A DNA stretch of 16,684 nt, taken from JAZDLC01 sp043802345. GTDB lineage: Bacteria; Planctomycetota; B15-G4; JADJEK01. The notes below the pieces were generated by a model. It was not told the origin of the DNA, made no database searches, and saw only the letters and a list, made by a program, of their open reading frames with translations. The position numbers were made by a program, and so were the translations under genes. This document shows positions 14,238 through 16,684 of the stretch, piece by piece. The DNA lies in NCBI GenBank assembly GCA_043802345.1, contig JAZDLC010000084.1:1-16684 (forward strand), written 5' to 3'. Within the stretch, counting starts at the first letter, position 1, and each line of letters begins with the position of its first letter.

Positions 14238-15521
14238 TTAAACGGGCCCGGCAGGAGTCGCACAAGCGGCTCCACTGTTCTTGAGGAGAGCCCGGCGCCC
14301 CAGATCGAGGGCGGACCGGGCCGCGCGGAGCTGGACCATCTCCCGGTCGCCCGAGAGGATCACCTTGCGCGTCTCCGTGACGCCATCCAGACAGACCCCG
14401 AGGTACACCAGACCCACCGGCTTGCCCGGGGTGGCCCCCGTGGGACCGGCGATTCCGGTCGTGGAGAGACCGAGGGCCGCGCCGGAGGTCCTGGCCACGC
14501 CGGCCGCCATGGCCGCCGCCACCTCCGGGCTCACCGCCCCGTGACGCAGGAGAAGCTCTTCCTTGACCTCGAGCCGCCGCGTCTTGGCCTCGTTGGAGTA
14601 GGTCACCACGCCCTCGAGGAACACCTCCGAGGCGCCGGGCACCTGGGTGACCAGGTGGGAAGCCAGGCCTCCGGTGCACGACTCGGCGATCGCCAGCGTC
14701 CGGCGGGAGGTTTTGAGGAGACGCACCAGCACGCCCTGCAGTTGATCCACGTCCCTTCCAAAGCAGGCCGGGCCGAGCCGCCGCTCCACTTCGCCGGCAC
14801 ACCTCCTGACCCGCCGCATTCCCTCCTCCCGGTCCCCGTTGATCGAGGTGATCGAGACGGTCAGCACGCCGGACGAGACCGTCACCCCGAGAATCGGATC
14901 GAGGTCCGGGCGCATCAGATCCGCGATCTTCTCTCCGACCAGCGATTCCGGCAGACCGTGAGCCCGCACCTTGATGCAAGGCAGCGGCGGCTCGCCGCCC
15001 AGCACCTCCCTGATCCTGGGAATGACATGCCCTTCCAGCATGCCGCGCATCTCGGCCGGAACTCCCGGCAGCACGAACAGCAGCGAGCCGAAGAGGTCCT
15101 GCTCCAGACCGGGCGCCGTGCCGCGGGGATTCCGGATCAGGCGCGCCCCGCTCGGCCGCCAGGCCTGGAGTTTGTTCGACTCCGACATGGGGAGGCCGAT
15201 CCGCTCGAAGTGTCCGCGGATCATCTCGAGGGCGGCCGGATCCTCGACCAGATCCTGTTCCGCGGCCTTCGCCAGACCGGCGCGAGTCAAGTCGTCGGCT
15301 GTCGGTCCGAGCCCACCGGTAACCACGACCAGGGGCGCCGCGCGCGCGGCCCGCCGCAGAGCGTCGGAGATTCGATCCACCCGATCGCCCACCGTGACGA
15401 TGCTCTGTGCCAGGAAACCCTCGGCCCGCGCGGCCGCGGCGATCTCCGCCGCGTTCGAGTCGAGGATGTCCCCGGCGAGGATCTCCTCCCCCACCGACAC
15501 GATGATCAGTTCCCGCTTCAT
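14238..15521 (-). CDS. cinA: CinA: nucleotide-binding MoCF-like domain plus PncC-type NMN amidohydrolase domain
   Basis: A two-domain protein of 427 aa, normal for full-length CinA. The N-terminal COG1058/MoCF domain (about 1-170) has SVGEEILAGDILDSNAA and the VVVTGGLGPTADD motif (65-77). The C-terminal CinA/PncC domain (about 260-415) has AESCTGG (279-285) and TTGIAGPTGATPGKPVGLVY (354-373), which carry the nicotinamide mononucleotide deamidase signature. Family members recycle the NMN made by NAD-dependent ligase and may hydrolyse ADP-ribose; in competent bacteria cinA can be linked with recA, which is not seen here. It starts 3 nt after the YchF-family stop (TAG AGC ATG), so they share a transcript. 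The Shine-Dalgarno is weak, suggesting coupled translation. Confidence 0.96.
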   Translation of the reverse strand: MKRELIIVSVGEEILAGDILDSNAAEIAAAARAEGFLAQSIVTVGDRVDRISDALRRAARAAPLVVVTGGLGPTADDLTRAGLAKAAEQDLVEDPAALEMIRGHFERIGLPMSESNKLQAWRPSGARLIRNPRGTAPGLEQDLFGSLLFVLPGVPAEMRGMLEGHVIPRIREVLGGEPPLPCIKVRAHGLPESLVGEKIADLMRPDLDPILGVTVSSGVLTVSITSINGDREEGMRRVRRCAGEVERRLGPACFGRDVDQLQGVLVRLLKTSRRTLAIAESCTGGLASHLVTQVPGASEVFLEGVVTYSNEAKTRRLEVKEELLLRHGAVSPEVAAAMAAGVARTSGAALGLSTTGIAGPTGATPGKPVGLVYLGVCLDGVTETRKVILSGDREMVQLRAARSALDLGRRALLKNSGAACATPAGPV

Positions 15522-15524
15522 GCT

Positions 15525-16592
15525 CTACACGCTGAACCGGAAGTGCACGATCTCACCGTTCTTCACCCGGTATTCCTTCCCCTCCAGGCGCATCTGATTC
15601 CGGGCCTTGACCTCCTTCAACGAGCCGGCCGCCTTCAGTTCCTCGAACGAGTTCACCTCCGCACGGATGAAACCGCGGGCGATGTCGGTGTGGACCTTCC
15701 CGGCCGCGACGAGGGCCGTGTCGCCGTCCTCGATGAACCAGGCCCGCACCTCGTCTTCTCCCACGGTGAAGAACGGGATCGACCGCGTGGCCTCGGAGGC
15801 CGCCTGGATGATGGCATCGCGGGCCGGCTTCTCGAGGCCGTACTCGGCGAGGAACGCCGCGCGATCCTCCTCAGGCATGGCGGCGATCTCCGCCTCCACC
15901 TGGCCCAGCAGCACGTGCACCGGACAGCCGAGCCCGCCGCAGGCAGCGCCGAGGGCCGTGAGATCCTGATCCTCAGAGGCGTTGACCACGACGATGCGCG
16001 GCTTCCTTCGCAGGAAACAGTACGTGGCCAGCATCTCCTCCTCGTCCTTGTTCCTGGCGATCTCCTCCAGCGACTCGCCCGCCTCCAGCGCCTTTTGACA
16101 TCGCTCCATCAGACCGAGCTCCCGCTCATCGCGGTCCCGGGTCTTCAAGACCCCCTTGCCGAGGTTCGCCTGCAGTCGCTCGCCGCGCCGTTCCACGATC
16201 TCCAGGTCGGCGAACAGCAACTCGTCCACGAGCGCTCGCACCCGGACGTCCGGACCGCCGGGAGTCTCCGTGGCATCGGCCGCTCCGTCGAAAGCGGAGA
16301 CGACGAGCAGCAGCGCGTCCATGTCCCGAATGCGCCCGAAGAGTTCGGCCTTCCCCTTCTCCGCCGCCTTCGGGATCCCGGCGAAGTCGACGAACTCGAT
16401 CGTCGCCGGGGTGTACTTCTTCGGCTGGTACAGCTCGCGGAGCCAGACGAGACGTTCATCCGGCACCTGCACCGTGGCGACCGACCGGTGGTTCAGGATG
16501 CTGCCGCTCGGAGCGGAAGGCTCCAACCCCGAGAGGGCCGTGAAGATCGTCGAGCGACCAGAGCCCGCGAATCCGATGATCCCGACTTGCAC
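15525..16592 (-). CDS. ychF: YchF-family GTPase/ATPase (divergent, Walker A Arg)
   Basis: A 355-aa protein with the YchF plan: an N-terminal G domain, a helical insert (about 125-195) and a C-terminal DUF933/TGS region (about 272-355: FFTVGEDEVRAWFIEDG, KVHTDIARGFIRAEV, RLEGKEYRVKNGEIVHFRF). The NxxE signature (NASE, 204-207) replaces the NKxD of classic GTPases, as in YchF/Ola1. The P-loop reads GFAGSGRST (7-15) and so has Arg13 instead of the near-universal Lys. The switch II region reads VDFAGIPKA rather than DxAGLV. The family binds ATP and associates with ribosomes. The GTG start overlaps the upstream tatC stop as TAGTG, with a GGAG 8 nt upstream. It may be a paralogue rather than the main YchF. 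Confidence 0.88.
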   Translation of the reverse strand: MQVGIIGFAGSGRSTIFTALSGLEPSAPSGSILNHRSVATVQVPDERLVWLRELYQPKKYTPATIEFVDFAGIPKAAEKGKAELFGRIRDMDALLLVVSAFDGAADATETPGGPDVRVRALVDELLFADLEIVERRGERLQANLGKGVLKTRDRDERELGLMERCQKALEAGESLEEIARNKDEEEMLATYCFLRRKPRIVVVNASEDQDLTALGAACGGLGCPVHVLLGQVEAEIAAMPEEDRAAFLAEYGLEKPARDAIIQAASEATRSIPFFTVGEDEVRAWFIEDGDTALVAAGKVHTDIARGFIRAEVNSFEELKAAGSLKEVKARNQMRLEGKEYRVKNGEIVHFRFSV

Positions 16593-16684
16593 TAGACTTT
16601 CTCCGGAGCGAACGGTTTCACCCTGCGCGCGACCAGCAGGCCGACCTCGAACAGCACCAGCAGCGGGCCGGTCACGAGGATCAA
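16592..16684 (-). CDS. tatC: Probable TatC C-terminal end (partial, 5' end outside the window)
   Basis: Only the last 30 codons and the TAG stop are in the window. They read ILVTGPLLVLFEVGLLVARR followed by VKPFAPEKV. A final transmembrane helix with the P-x-x-x-L-[YF]-E-x-G/S-x-x-x-A-R pattern and a short charged tail matches the end of TatC, the core subunit of the twin-arginine protein exporter. The stop overlaps the next start by one base (TAGTG). The call rests on a short segment, so another multi-pass membrane protein is possible. Confidence 0.7.
   Translation of the reverse strand: MILVTGPLLVLFEVGLLVARRVKPFAPEKV

Noticed and set aside
14227..14247. Possible terminator at the end of cinA (GCCC-GTTTAAT-GGGC)
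   Set aside because: The stem is only 4 bp, it is not followed by a T run, and it would separate cinA from the tRNA with no other support.
14541..16595. A 684-codon open frame on the plus strand
   Set aside because: It lies opposite the YchF-family gene and cinA, both with clear motifs. The product is an Arg/His/Leu-rich shadow.

Overview
This is a GC-rich bacterial chromosome segment in which every gene reads on the minus strand, so gene order below is given in the direction of transcription, from the right edge to the left. Most of it is housekeeping: protein export (tatC end), a YchF-type GTPase, cinA, tRNA-Gln, envelope proteins, glmU, prs, and the cluster rplY-pth-rpsF-rpsR-rplI-dnaB. 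The phylum cannot be fixed from the window. High GC, the prs-rplY-pth-rpsF-rpsR-rplI-dnaB order, a secreted HEAT-repeat protein paired with a MoxR ATPase, and intergenic GTACTC-hexamer elements would fit a Planctomycetota-like or other deep-branching Gram-negative lineage. That placement is inference.

Layout: (1) 16684-14238: the last 30 codons of a probable tatC, a YchF-family protein that overlaps it by one base, and cinA 3 nt later. (2) 14218-14144: tRNA-Gln(TTG) with an encoded CCA. (3) 14078-11820: a large predicted lipoprotein that looks like a catalytically dead relative of an HExxH metallopeptidase family fused to a repeat-rich C-terminal domain. Its best start codon is ATT. (4) 11753-10818: a patatin-like serine hydrolase. 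(5) 10655-8425: glmU and prs, overlapping by ATGA, linking amino-sugar nucleotide supply for the cell wall with PRPP supply. (6) 8396-4353: the translation and replication operon rplY, pth, rpsF, rpsR, rplI, dnaB, with tight spacing. rpsF carries a long hydrophilic tail and there is no ssb between rpsF and rpsR. (7) 4352-3794: a 559-bp gene-free spacer with a distinctive repeat family. (8) 3793-1: a secreted HEAT-repeat protein, then a MoxR AAA+ ATPase that runs off the left edge.

The least conventional part is the spacer after dnaB. It holds two nearly identical 44-nt elements in inverted orientation (42/44 identical). Each has GTACTC hexamers on both sides of a small hairpin. The only two differences between the copies are a paired change that keeps the hairpin stem intact (C-G to T-A), which points to selection on a folded or dyad structure. 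More decayed arms lie beside them. This looks like a structured, possibly mobile or protein-binding, dispersed repeat.

Other points worth a second look: a YchF with arginine in place of the Walker A lysine, a lipoprotein that seems to start at ATT behind a strong Shine-Dalgarno in a G-rich leader, and a HEAT protein built from two blocks that end in the same motif.
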